64,000 bases of DNA from SAR86 cluster bacterium (GCA_002402175.1 NVVJ01000003.1:56751-120750), one strand, 5' to 3'. Shown: positions 18,801 through 27,133, numbered from the stretch's first letter. Program-made: numbers and translations. Notes: generated by a model from the letters alone, not told the origin.

Positions 18801-20093
18801 TTTGGAATTAGCAAGTAGCTCAAAGGAGCGCTCTGCTTCCTTGGGTAGCGGATATGAACTGCTATCTATTTTAATGCGTATTGATTCGATTCCCGAAGGT
18901 GAAAACAACCACCCTCTAATGTTCAATGCATCTATCGCAGGGTCGGACTTTTCTTCAGGTGATTCAATTTTCAGAACCAAATCGCAGGCGTTAATTGCGA
19001 CGTCTGTTAGGCCCTCTTTGCTTGATATGGCCGGCTGAGCAGAAGAACCACGCAAATATTTACGGAGGCGTATGCCAACAAATCTATAAGGCTTTGTGAT
19101 CTTCCAGGAGAAAGAATTGAGAATTTCTTTGACTCCTGCGTCCAATTCCTGATGGTTCAGAAGCAGCTGAGTATAATCAGTTTTAGTTTGTGCTAACTGT
19201 TGCTTGTATGTATCAATTTCATGTTTCAGTTTGCCTATTTGGCTAGCTGTTCTCTCCTTTTCGAGGCGTGCCTCGGCACTCACACGACGAATCTGGTGTT
19301 CCAGTTCTGACACTTCAATAGACTGATCCACATGTCCAAGTAACTGGTTAATATCATCGCCATTCCATCGAGTCAGCCATTTATCGAATACCGCAGCTCT
19401 ACCTTGTCCCAGGCTGTGCTCACTTTGGTATCTAACTTGTTCACTCTCGATGGTTGTATCAAAATCTCCGCCACCGCGATAGAAAGCCGTTAACTTATGG
19501 ATATGTTTAAAGGCGGTAAATTGATTGAGCTGTAACCAAAAATCCCAATCTTCATAAATATTGAAAGCCTCATCAAAGCGGCAACCTTTATCAATTAGAC
19601 TTTTGGCAAACACCATGGCGTGTATGGGAATGTAGTTGTCCCGCATTAGCAGTAGCGGGTCGAAGTCTATGTCGAATACGCCGTCTGCTATTTCGCCATG
19701 CGAATCTGTTTTCTGAGTGCTGCTATACGCGGCACTTACCTCTGATTGTCCTTGAAGGAAATCAACGAGATTTTTCACGTGATCTTCTGCAACCCAGTCA
19801 TCGTCATCAAGAAACATAAGCCAATGACCGTTGGCTGCCTGCAAGCCGGCATTGGCCGCTTCTGATCTTTTTAGAGTATGGCCGGGGGAGATGACAGCAG
19901 TGGTAATATTTCCTGCCCATGACTGGATATTGTCGAGGGTACTCTCGGCCGCATTAACCAGAATTATTTCTAGGTTGGGGTAAGTCTGAACACTTATGGA
20001 CTGTAACGCCTGCTGTAATTCGCAGCGTCCGATTGTGCGGCAAATTACTGAAACCAGGGGATTGTTGTTATCTACAGAGCTTTCAGTGGGCAT
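15825..20093 (-). CDS. Giant multi-domain glycosyltransferase (GT2-GT2-GT2-GT4)
   Basis: A 1422-residue protein with no signal peptide or clear membrane segment. Domain order by eye: a GT2 domain at 13-235 (DDDD at 96-99, EDWDFWLQ near 181); a coiled coil at about 258-318; the linker SWKITKPYRFVGIRLRK typical of such enzymes at 329-345; a beta-rich module at about 365-480; a degenerate GT2-like domain at 512-740 without a clear DxD; a canonical GT2 at 757-1000 (LNDDIE at 845-850, NDIDLCLRA at 951-959); and a GT4 (GT-B) domain at 1050-1410 with EGFGLGPAEAM at 1302-1312. It probably builds a repeating glycan, using at least three sugar-transfer centres on one chain. It is convergent with the two smaller transferases and 53 bases downstream of the DUF484 gene. 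Confidence 0.9.
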   Translation of the reverse strand: MPTESSVDNNNPLVSVICRTIGRCELQQALQSISVQTYPNLEIILVNAAESTLDNIQSWAGNITTAVISPGHTLKRSEAANAGLQAANGHWLMFLDDDDWVAEDHVKNLVDFLQGQSEVSAAYSSTQKTDSHGEIADGVFDIDFDPLLLMRDNYIPIHAMVFAKSLIDKGCRFDEAFNIYEDWDFWLQLNQFTAFKHIHKLTAFYRGGGDFDTTIESEQVRYQSEHSLGQGRAAVFDKWLTRWNGDDINQLLGHVDQSIEVSELEHQIRRVSAEARLEKERTASQIGKLKHEIDTYKQQLAQTKTDYTQLLLNHQELDAGVKEILNSFSWKITKPYRFVGIRLRKYLRGSSAQPAISSKEGLTDVAINACDLVLKIESPEEKSDPAIDALNIRGWLFSPSGIESIRIKIDSSSYPLPKEAERSFELLANSKSREEAARIGFNFKLALPDLSPGEHILTIEARDHASNESIQSIPFVFLDSISVYQNWIKNSRPSKETSHKQLIESENLQNPPVINLILYAHASTESIDDRLLNTIKSLLTQTYKHWRCYLLGTENLNNYGKMTELDSERIQCVDDLSQAVLLSVGSPGFTGFVELGETFTDSALWDFVADKQEQAEVIYFDHDIREANGRRVRPVFTFSWSSDHLMSSNYVGGIYFIANNFLSEKWPNLPTSELFFKTLAWRYELLLCLTGLSSQIQRIPKILWSGFPLSDTASLELFEDESERVRKYLGWKAAAVDIISFPEHKTRHIKWRTEESPMVSIVIPTTGNLKFVKPCIESIRDKTEYQNFEIIVLDNGRGAHPQGIDYIANLQDPTIKLIECDQAFNWSRLNNIGVEHSKGELLLFLNDDIEVLNTDWLGELVRQAVRSDVGVVGSLLLYPNGAIQHAGVFLVDHGGGARHLFHKIVPDSGNYQNLDLVVRETSAVTGACMMIDREKFIALGKFDENLPIAGNDIDLCLRAIDSGYRNVWTPYSKLIHHESVSRKNTPILKDEQRMWKNWGHYFEKGDPYYNPNLSLQSEDCSLREYDLQSDDVSKSSIFQVQDKSQAGVEDVGVNLIAYIRAEMGVGEAARGNANALNAANIPFGILNIEDGNPSRMDNLRWHHKETLLPEYDINLIHINADHIPNALADLGEHCVANKYNIGYWAWELPEFPDKWLSSFEHLDEIWTPSTFVNDAISMKSPVPVITIPHAIELTSKFLLSKKDLGLPENRFLFLCMFDTHSVNERKNPAGAITAFMRAFEKNDTSTALIIKVNNVDENTLNELEETIADYSNIIILGKHLDRDSVDSLLINIDCFLSLHRAEGFGLGPAEAMFLGKVALLTNWSGNLQYMTDSNCLRVNYQLKKLEKDFGPYEAGQIWAQPDYEHAAELMRKLVSDPALAKSIGENARNTIQTNFSAKAIGSQMKKRLSSIQRIIAARSPNS

Positions 20094-20146
20094 GGTATTA
20101 ATTGATCGCTCAGAGTTGCCTGCCGACTATCTCATACAGAGTAGTC

Positions 20147-20863
20147 TTATGAGGCAGGTTTAGATAATTGCCTGTCCAGAACAGCACCGACGACGTGTCC
20201 AATGAAGTCCAGAAACAGGGTATCAAGGTTAATATTGAAGTAGTTTTCTTCTCGGTTGCCAAATGCTATTAGTGCAAGTACTGCGCCCTTGTTTGAAATT
20301 GGACACAATGCAGTGGAGCGAATATTGCCAACAGACGGAAATAAATATTCAATTTTATCATCAGTGATCGCGCCGCAATGAGTTTTTTTAAGCCGAAAAA
20401 CATCGCTAAAATCTTCTTGCAGTTTTTCGCGGAAATCGACACGAATGGAATCAGAAACGTTAAGCCCTTTGCGTTGCACAATGATAATTTCGCAGGCATC
20501 AATGTTGGGATGGTTCGATAACTGATCTTGCGTGATGTTTGCTATTTCGGTTGTATTCTCTGCACGTAAAAGCGCTAGCACTAGGTTTTGAGTTGTATCG
20601 AAAAGCTCGTCGTTATTACGAGCATTTTCTAATAAATTATTAAGCTTCTGTCGAGCTTCTATTCCTCTATCGCGCAAGATGGTGACTTGTCGTTCTAATA
20701 ACGAGATGGCTTTTCCGCTTTCATGAGGCAATGACAGATCTGCCAGTAGTTCATCTTGTTCAATAAAAAACTTGGGGTTATTCTTCAGATAGTGGGCGAC
20801 TTGTTCTGCTGAAATATCATTTTCAGGTTCAGCTTTTTCAGCAGCGGAAGCGTCATTACTCAT
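20147..20863 (-). CDS. DUF484 family protein (GAF-like)
   Basis: A 238-residue cytoplasmic protein of the DUF484 family. VAHYLKNNPKFFIEQDELLADL at residues 22-43 (shown in part as YLKNNPKFF) is the family hallmark. A helical region (SLLERQVTILRDRGIEARQKL) and a GAF-like domain from about 90 onward follow, ending in LALIAFGNREENYF and a C-terminal helix. No biochemical function is known. Its start overlaps the dapF stop by 4 bases. In most Gammaproteobacteria xerC follows; here the giant glycosyltransferase does. Confidence 0.9.
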   Translation of the reverse strand: MSNDASAAEKAEPENDISAEQVAHYLKNNPKFFIEQDELLADLSLPHESGKAISLLERQVTILRDRGIEARQKLNNLLENARNNDELFDTTQNLVLALLRAENTTEIANITQDQLSNHPNIDACEIIIVQRKGLNVSDSIRVDFREKLQEDFSDVFRLKKTHCGAITDDKIEYLFPSVGNIRSTALCPISNKGAVLALIAFGNREENYFNINLDTLFLDFIGHVVGAVLDRQLSKPAS

Positions 20864-21702
20864 ATTTGAATAGTCCCTTGGTAAACCGTAGTAGCTGGTC
20901 CTGTCATCAGAACCGAAGAGCCCTGACCTGACCAGTTTATTGTCAGTTGTCCACCATGTAAATTTACCGTGACGGTATCATCTAATAGTCCCTGTAGGCA
21001 ACCTGCGACCACGGCCGCACAGGCGCCGGTTCCACATGCCAATGTCTCTCCCGCACCTCGTTCATACACCCGCAGATTAATATTCTGCCGATCTATGATT
21101 TGCATGAACCCCACATTGCAGCCTTGGGGAAAGTCTGGATGAGTACCTAATACTTCTCCGATGTCTTCGACGGCGGCAAGGCTTACGTCGTCAACGATAG
21201 TTACGGCGTGAGGATTGCCCATGGATAATGCACAGAACTCAATTTCCTGTTCTGCGCCATTTACTATTAGGTCTCCGTAATAGGTCATTGCGGCGGTGTC
21301 GGCCGCAAAGGGTATTTGTGCAGGATCGAATTCAGGTTCGCTCATATCGACAGTGACATCGCCATTGTCCTGCAAAAGCAGTGTCAAAATGCGATTAACT
21401 GTTTTCACTACAACAGGATTTTTACTGCTTAGGCCGTTGTCATGAACATATTTGGCAAAACATCGAGCACCGTTGCCACAGTGTTCAACTTCTTCACCAT
21501 CAGCATTGAATATTCGATAATTGAAATCTACATTGTCATCAGAAGCCGGTTCAATCTGTAATAGTTGATCGAAGCCTACGCCGCAGTGTCGGTCAGCTAA
21601 TAGTCGAATTTGCTCACGGCTCAGCTCTATTTTGTTGGATACAAGGTCCAGGACCATAAGGTCATTGCCCAGGCCGTGCATTTTGGTAAATGGAATTTGC
21701 AT
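20860..21702 (-). CDS. dapF: Diaminopimelate epimerase
   Basis: Interconverts LL- and meso-diaminopimelate for lysine and peptidoglycan synthesis by a two-cysteine mechanism without cofactor. The first active cysteine is in EVEHCGNGARCFAKY near residue 72 and the second in ETLACGTGACAAV near 218. FTKMHGLGNDLMVLD opens the protein. Length 280 is standard. It is followed by DUF484 with a 4-base overlap and preceded by lysA at 44 bases, so the lysine genes are grouped. Confidence 0.97.
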   Translation of the reverse strand: MQIPFTKMHGLGNDLMVLDLVSNKIELSREQIRLLADRHCGVGFDQLLQIEPASDDNVDFNYRIFNADGEEVEHCGNGARCFAKYVHDNGLSSKNPVVVKTVNRILTLLLQDNGDVTVDMSEPEFDPAQIPFAADTAAMTYYGDLIVNGAEQEIEFCALSMGNPHAVTIVDDVSLAAVEDIGEVLGTHPDFPQGCNVGFMQIIDRQNINLRVYERGAGETLACGTGACAAVVAGCLQGLLDDTVTVNLHGGQLTINWSGQGSSVLMTGPATTVYQGTIQI

Positions 21703-21746
21703 AATAAAAACGCCTTTGAGAGAGCTGTCGTCAGAACTGGCCCTGG

Positions 21747-22994
21747 CTATTCTGGTAAACGGGATTCGAGCTTTAGCATGTCTGTTAACTCCTCGCGTTT
21801 GCGAACCAGATGCACTTTGCTTCCGTCAACCATAATCTCCGCCGACCGTGGGCGGGTATTGTAATTAGAACTCATTACAAAGCCGTAGGCACCTGCCGAC
21901 CTTACTGCCAGCAGATCGCCAGGCTTGAGTATCAGGCTGCGTTCTTTGCCTAAAAAATCAGCCGATTCGCAGATGGGGCCTACAACATCATAAACTGCTG
22001 GAGTGCCTTGTTGCTTATTGATTGGAATAATCTCCTGCCATGCGCTGTAAAGCGCGGGCCGCAATAGATCATTCATTGCGCCGTCAACAATGGCGAAGTT
22101 TTTGTGCTCATTACACTTTACATATTCAACACGGGTAACAAAAATACCCGCATTTGCCGCGATAGACCGGCCTGGCTCCACCAGCAAGGTCATATCACGA
22201 TCAACAAATCGCGTTTTAACAGCCTTGATGAGATCGGCGGGAAGAGGTGGGTTTTCCTGATCGTAGGTAACGCCTAAGCCTCCACCCATGTCGAAATGGC
22301 TAAGGTGAATGCCTTCAGATTCAAGCAGGTCAACCATTGCCAGCAGTCGATCGATAGCGTCTAGAAATGGATCGATATCGGTAAGCTGCGAGCCAATGTG
22401 ACAATCAATACCGATGAGCTTTATTCCCGGCATTGTTGCCCCGCGGCGGTAAACATTAAGTGCCTGCTCACTGGATATACCGAATTTGTTTTCCTTAAGG
22501 CCAGTGGATATATAAGGATGAGTGCCAGCATCAACATCTGGGTTTACTCTTATAGAAATGGGTGCCTGTAATTTAAGACCCACAGCCACTTCATTAATTC
22601 TGTCCAGTTCGGGCTCAGATTCAACGTTGAAACAATGAATGTTGGCTTTCAGCGCCTGTTGAATTTCGGCTATGGTCTTGCCAAGGCCAGAAAAGATTAC
22701 CTTTGATGCATCGCCGCCAGAGGCCAGGACTCGCGTTAACTCGCCACCTGATACTATATCGAAGCCAGCGCCAAGGCGGGCTAGTGTGTCAAGTACTGCC
22801 AGGTTGGAATTGGCCTTTACCGAGTAGCAAACCATATTGGGAATGCCGTCCAGTGCCTGTTGATAGGCTTTGTAATGTCGTTCCAGGGTGGCCCTGGAGT
22901 AGATGAAACAAGGTGTTCCAAACTCATCGGCAATGTCAGCGACTGAGACATCTTCCGCGAACAGCGAATCATCTTTATAGTTGAAATAATCCAT
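21747..22994 (-). CDS. lysA: Diaminopimelate decarboxylase
   Basis: A PLP enzyme (fold III) that decarboxylates meso-diaminopimelate to lysine. The PLP lysine is in YSVKANSNLAVL near residue 60. The HIGSQ motif is near 195, FDMGGGLGVTY near 234, LVEPGRSIAAN near 275, and GPICESADFLG near 343 carries the substrate-facing Cys. At 415 residues it is a normal LysA. It lies 47 bases downstream of the tiny lipoprotein gene lptM, the conserved gammaproteobacterial order lptM-lysA-dapF. Confidence 0.97.
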   Translation of the reverse strand: MDYFNYKDDSLFAEDVSVADIADEFGTPCFIYSRATLERHYKAYQQALDGIPNMVCYSVKANSNLAVLDTLARLGAGFDIVSGGELTRVLASGGDASKVIFSGLGKTIAEIQQALKANIHCFNVESEPELDRINEVAVGLKLQAPISIRVNPDVDAGTHPYISTGLKENKFGISSEQALNVYRRGATMPGIKLIGIDCHIGSQLTDIDPFLDAIDRLLAMVDLLESEGIHLSHFDMGGGLGVTYDQENPPLPADLIKAVKTRFVDRDMTLLVEPGRSIAANAGIFVTRVEYVKCNEHKNFAIVDGAMNDLLRPALYSAWQEIIPINKQQGTPAVYDVVGPICESADFLGKERSLILKPGDLLAVRSAGAYGFVMSSNYNTRPRSAEIMVDGSKVHLVRKREELTDMLKLESRLPE

Positions 22995-23041
22995 TTTGAT
23001 TTGGAACCTGTTTAGTGGGGAATCCCCGATTGAGGCAAGTT

Positions 23042-23173
23042 TTATTTACTAGTGACTGTAAAAGCAGTTTCATTCGGGCGAGTTAACCCGCCTTTCTGCC
23101 CACAGTAGCTCAGGCTTAATACCAGAACGGTAAGCATTATTGTCGATATGACTGTCGCCGTTTGTTTTTTCAT
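23042..23173 (-). CDS. lptM: LPS translocon maturation chaperone LptM (YifL-type lipoprotein)
   Basis: A 43-residue lipoprotein gene. It starts at the ATG 23173-23171 and ends at TAA 23044-23042. MKKQ is followed by a hydrophobic signal segment and a lipobox-like LSYC, giving lipidated Cys24, then GQKGGL and a Pro six bases on. This matches the CGQKGPL...P pattern of LptM/YifL. Position immediately upstream of lysA is the conserved location. In E. coli LptM binds the LptD/LptE outer-membrane LPS translocon and helps form its disulfides. The gene is easily missed because of its length. Confidence 0.88.
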   Translation of the reverse strand: MKKQTATVISTIMLTVLVLSLSYCGQKGGLTRPNETAFTVTSK

Positions 23174-23433
23174 TTGCTATGAGTAGTACCCAATGCGGGA
23201 AAGCTGGCGATTATAACTCTCAAATAAATAGAAACACAGGGCAAATTACCACTGAGATTCACGCTTCTCGCGGGTTATTGGCGTAACAAGCGATGAAGCA
23301 GATGAATAACGGGTCGAATCTTGAAATAAGGGGTTAACGCGACTATATTTGCCCATCACAATTTGCAGCCAGTACTCTCGCTTCACATTAAGCGAATACA
23401 GAAAATTTAATTCAGCTCAGGATCAGTAATTAG
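23174..23433. promoter_or_regulatory. Divergent lptM-lysA / ABC transporter intergenic region
   Basis: A 260-base gap between genes transcribed apart. In many relatives cyaY lies across from lptM; here an ABC transporter does. No convincing promoter pair, operator or small RNA was recognised. A 14-codon open frame starting near 23293 is too short to support. Confidence 0.35.
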
Positions 23434-24405
23434 ATGATTAAAATTACTAATTTGACCAAAAAATTTGGACAGTTTACTGCCATCGACAATCTCAGCTTCG
23501 ATATTTCTGAAGGTGAGGTGTTGGGGTTTCTTGGCCCGAATGGGGCAGGTAAATCTACGACTATGAAGCTTATTACGGGCTTTATTTCACCTACTGCAGG
23601 CACCGTTACTATCGATGGACACGATATTAGCGATGAACCAATAGCAGCGAAGTCCCTGATGGGATACCTGCCCGAAGGTGCGCCTTCTTATGGTGACATG
23701 ACTACCTGGGACTTTCTCGCCTTTGTTGCCCAGGTGAGAGGATTCAGAGGTAGTGAAATTAGCCGGCGAGTACAACAGGCAATTGATGAAGTTGAGCTTG
23801 GGTCTGTAAGCCAGCAAACTATCGAGACCTTGTCCAAAGGATTCAAACGTCGAGTAGGATTGGCGCAAGCAATTATGCATGATCCCAAAGTGTTGATTCT
23901 CGACGAACCAACCGATGGTCTCGATCCGAATCAGAAACACCATGTACGAGAGCTAATTAAAAATTTGGCACGAGATAAAATTGTAATTATTTCTACACAC
24001 ATTCTCGAAGAGGTAACCGCGGTGTGCAGCCGTGCGATTATAATTTCCCAGGGAAAAATAGTGGCAGATGGCACGCCAGCAGAGCTGGAAGCAAAATCTA
24101 AATACCATCAGGCAGTATCTGTACGTTTAACGCAAGACTATGACCTGGAAGCAGATCTGAAGGATGTGCCCGAAGTGGCCGCTGTAGAGAAGGATGAAGA
24201 GAACGAGTTAACATTTACAATTCTTACCAAAGAAGGCAAATCTATATTCGCTCAGGTTTCCGAAATTGCACAGTCAAAGCAATGGCCCATTACCGAGTTT
24301 CATGTCAGCCGCGGTCAACTGGAAGATGTGTTTAGAACTGTCACGCAATTAGATGCACAGCCGGATTCAGCCTCAGGTTCACAAAATCAGCGAGGAGTTG
24401 AATAA
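23434..24405 (+). CDS. ABC-2 type transporter ATP-binding protein (GldA-like)
   Basis: The nucleotide-binding subunit of an ABC-2 exporter, 323 residues. Walker A is GPNGAGKSTT near residue 37. The signature is LSKGFKRRVGLAQA near 136 (the family's variant LSKG in place of LSGG), and Walker B with catalytic Glu is VLILDEPTDGLDP near 156. A C-terminal extension of about 90 residues resembles the regulatory tail of ABC-2 ATPases. The stop overlaps the permease start (ATAATGG; TAA end 24405, ATG start 24405), so the subunits are translationally coupled. Substrate unknown. Confidence 0.9.
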   Translation: MIKITNLTKKFGQFTAIDNLSFDISEGEVLGFLGPNGAGKSTTMKLITGFISPTAGTVTIDGHDISDEPIAAKSLMGYLPEGAPSYGDMTTWDFLAFVAQVRGFRGSEISRRVQQAIDEVELGSVSQQTIETLSKGFKRRVGLAQAIMHDPKVLILDEPTDGLDPNQKHHVRELIKNLARDKIVIISTHILEEVTAVCSRAIIISQGKIVADGTPAELEAKSKYHQAVSVRLTQDYDLEADLKDVPEVAAVEKDEENELTFTILTKEGKSIFAQVSEIAQSKQWPITEFHVSRGQLEDVFRTVTQLDAQPDSASGSQNQRGVE

Positions 24406-25139
24406 TGGGAAGCCTCGTCATTATATTCAAGCGTGAACTGGGAAGTTATTTTGCCACACCACTGGCTTATATTTTCATCGTAATCTTTTTAATCTCGAAC
24501 GGAATATTTACCTTTGATCTGGGCGGGCTCTATGTTCGTGGGCAGGCAGACTTGTTGCCATTTTTTAGTTTCCACCCCTGGTTGTATTTATTCATGGTTC
24601 CTGCAATCGGTATGAGCTTGTGGGCCGATGAGCGTAAAACCGGCACCATTGAGCTACTACTTACTTTGCCGGTGAGACTTTCCGACGTTGTAGTAGGAAA
24701 ATTCCTGGCCGCCTGGGCCCTTACTGGAATTGCTTTGGCGCTAACTTTTCCAATTTGGCTCACGGTAAATTATTTGGGTGATCCAGATAACGGCGTTATA
24801 TTGGCCGCCTATATTGGTAGCTGGTTTATGGCAGGAGGCTTTCTCTCAATTGCGTCATGTATGTCAGCGTGCACTAAGAACTCTGTTATCGCTTTCATTT
24901 TAACCGTAAGCATATGCTTTTTGTTCGTGATAATGGGCTCACCTATATTGCTTGATGCATTTCCATCTTGGTTTCCGCAAATTTTAGTTGATGCGTTTTC
25001 GGCCATGGGTTTTCTCACTCATTTTGACTCAATCGCAAAGGGAGTTCTCGATATTAGAGATTTTCTGTTTTTTAGTGTGTTTATTGCAGCATGGCTAATG
25101 GCCAGCGCAATTGTTATCGAAATGAAAAAGGCCAACTAG
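24405..25139 (+). CDS. ABC-2 type permease subunit (GldF-like)
   Basis: A 244-residue membrane protein with six predicted hydrophobic segments (first at about residues 18-40). It contains the ABC-2 signature stretch RKTGTIELLLTLPVRLSDVV near 78-97, where the coupling helix lies. It is the membrane half of the transporter encoded by the overlapping ATPase gene and is followed after 14 bases by the Gldg-type subunit. Related three- or four-gene systems are required for gliding in Bacteroidetes, but in Gammaproteobacteria the substrate is not known. Confidence 0.89.
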   Translation: MGSLVIIFKRELGSYFATPLAYIFIVIFLISNGIFTFDLGGLYVRGQADLLPFFSFHPWLYLFMVPAIGMSLWADERKTGTIELLLTLPVRLSDVVVGKFLAAWALTGIALALTFPIWLTVNYLGDPDNGVILAAYIGSWFMAGGFLSIASCMSACTKNSVIAFILTVSICFLFVIMGSPILLDAFPSWFPQILVDAFSAMGFLTHFDSIAKGVLDIRDFLFFSVFIAAWLMASAIVIEMKKAN

Positions 25140-25153
25140 GAGAAACAAACCAG

Positions 25154-27094
25154 ATGAATATTAAATCTCTGTTTTCAAGTGTCGGCCTGTTTGTGATCGG
25201 CATCGCTTTAATTGTTTGTGTAATCATCATTAGCCTGCTGCCAAGTCTTAGAATAGATTTGACGGAGGACAAACTTTATACGCTATCCGATGGTACGCGA
25301 AACCTGGTGTCAAATTTGGAAAACCCGGTTGAACTTATCTTCTTTTACTCAGAAAGTGCTACCGAAGATGCTCCTCAAATTCGCAGCTATGCAAATCGCG
25401 TGCAGGAATTACTTAGGGAAATAGTTATTGCCAGTAACGGCCGTTTGACGCTGAGTGTAATAGACCCAGAACCGTTTTCGGAAGATGAAGACCTGGCCAC
25501 ACAGTTTGGCGTTAGGGCAGTACCGGTAGCGCAGGGAGCGCAGGCGATTTATTTTGGATTAGTTGCCGTGCAAACGCAAAGCGATACGCCCAGTTTGTAT
25601 GGCCAAGTTTCTGAAACGATGCCGCTTATTCGTCCTGATCAGGAACAATTTCTTGAATATGAATTCATGAAGCTGGTAACCAAGGCAGACCAACCTGATC
25701 GACTTGTTGTTGGCCTGCTTACTGAGCTAGATATTGATGGTGGTTTCAACCCTGTAGTGGGTCAGGCAACTCAGCAGTGGATGGTCATGGATATTATCCG
25801 TCAGCTGTATGCGGTTAGGCGGATTGATATGACTTTGAACGCCATTGGCGAAGAAGTCGACATTCTTATGATTGTGCATCCGCAAGATTTAGACGAACAG
25901 ATGCTATACGCCGTTGATCAATTCGTTATGCGCGGAGGTCGAACATTAGTATTTTTAGACCCTAACGCAGATTCTATGGTGACCCGTTCCGCCCAGGGTT
26001 CGCTTATTCCTGCTGGAATGAGCTCAGATTTGCCCGGCTTGCTGGAGGCATGGGGAGTTGAATACGACAGCCAAAAGGTGCTAACCGACAATGAGCTGGC
26101 GCTAAGGGTCATGATGGGGCAGAGCAGTCGACCAGTTGCTCATTTGGGAATGCTCGGAGTAAAGCGAGGTTTTCTTGCCCAGGATGATATTGTTACCAAT
26201 CGTCTGGAGGCGATAAATTTTTCCTCTAGTGGTGCTATTGCACACGCCGAAGGAGCAACTACTCGGTTTGAGCCATTTATTTTTTCATCCACTGATGCGA
26301 TGTTGATGGATGCAGGTTTGCTAGAAGACGTTACTGACCCTTCCGTGTTGTTTGACGAGTTTGAATCGGCCGAGCAAAGTTTTACCATTGCCGCACGTAT
26401 TAGCGGTGTGATTCAAAGTGCGTTTCCCGATGGCCGACCCGTGACTGATGAAGCATTGGGAGAAGCAAATGAAGAGTCGGAGGTTGCTGAGGAAGAAGAA
26501 TCTGAACCAGTAGTTGAGCACATTGCTAGTTCAAACGGTGAAGTTAACATTTTATTGTTTGCTGACACCGATATGTTAAGCGACAGACTTTGGGTGCAGG
26601 TTGCTCAATTTATGGGTCAGCGCGTACCACAACCCTTTGCCAATAATGGAGATGTTGTGATTAATGCGCTGGACAACCTTAGTGGTGGTGTTGATCTGGC
26701 CAGTATTCGAAGTCGCGGTAGATACTCAAGACCCTTTACACGAGTTGTACAGTTGCAGCGTGAAGCCGATGAACGCCTGCGTAGCGAAGAAGCGGTTCTT
26801 CTTGAGCGGTTGGCAGAAACGGAGCAATCTCTGGCTGAATTGAATCAGACAGAAGACGGTGAACTGATAGGGCAAATTACCCCTGAAATTCAGGCTGAAG
26901 TCGAAGGCTTTAACGAAGAAATGCTGCAGACTAGACGTAGACTGCGAGATGTACAATATCAATTGACTGAAGATATTGAGCGATTGGGAGCTAATCTTAA
27001 ATGGATTAACACAGCCATGATTCCAATACTGCTAACCTTACTGGCATTGGTGTTAGGTTATTTTCGGACTCAGCGCAGGAAAATGGTCGTTTAG
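25154..27094 (+). CDS. Gldg family ABC-associated protein
   Basis: A 646-residue protein with one N-terminal membrane helix (about residues 8-32) and one C-terminal helix (about 620-640) enclosing a large periplasmic domain. The start at 25154 is preferred over an upstream one at 25091 because TAGGAGAAAC precedes it and because the upstream part overlaps the permease. The leading LRIDLTEDKLYTLSDGTRNL is the Gldg/ABC-type-uncharacterised hallmark; the central domain resembles IFT52/GldG-like regions. A coiled coil (about 555-610) precedes the last helix. A DUF4340 gene, the usual fourth member, does not follow. Confidence 0.88.
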   Translation: MNIKSLFSSVGLFVIGIALIVCVIIISLLPSLRIDLTEDKLYTLSDGTRNLVSNLENPVELIFFYSESATEDAPQIRSYANRVQELLREIVIASNGRLTLSVIDPEPFSEDEDLATQFGVRAVPVAQGAQAIYFGLVAVQTQSDTPSLYGQVSETMPLIRPDQEQFLEYEFMKLVTKADQPDRLVVGLLTELDIDGGFNPVVGQATQQWMVMDIIRQLYAVRRIDMTLNAIGEEVDILMIVHPQDLDEQMLYAVDQFVMRGGRTLVFLDPNADSMVTRSAQGSLIPAGMSSDLPGLLEAWGVEYDSQKVLTDNELALRVMMGQSSRPVAHLGMLGVKRGFLAQDDIVTNRLEAINFSSSGAIAHAEGATTRFEPFIFSSTDAMLMDAGLLEDVTDPSVLFDEFESAEQSFTIAARISGVIQSAFPDGRPVTDEALGEANEESEVAEEEESEPVVEHIASSNGEVNILLFADTDMLSDRLWVQVAQFMGQRVPQPFANNGDVVINALDNLSGGVDLASIRSRGRYSRPFTRVVQLQREADERLRSEEAVLLERLAETEQSLAELNQTEDGELIGQITPEIQAEVEGFNEEMLQTRRRLRDVQYQLTEDIERLGANLKWINTAMIPILLTLLALVLGYFRTQRRKMVV

Positions 27095-27126
27095 ACTACT
27101 CGTTTAAGCTACTCGTTTAGACTACG
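27088..27126. repeat. 13-bp tandem repeat, three copies, spanning the Gldg-protein stop codon
   Basis: Units 27088-27100, 27101-27113 and 27114-27126 share CGTTTARRCTAC. The first copy contains the TAG stop at 27092-27094. The array fills the gap between two convergent genes. Confidence 0.85.
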
Positions 27127-27133
27127 AGAATCT

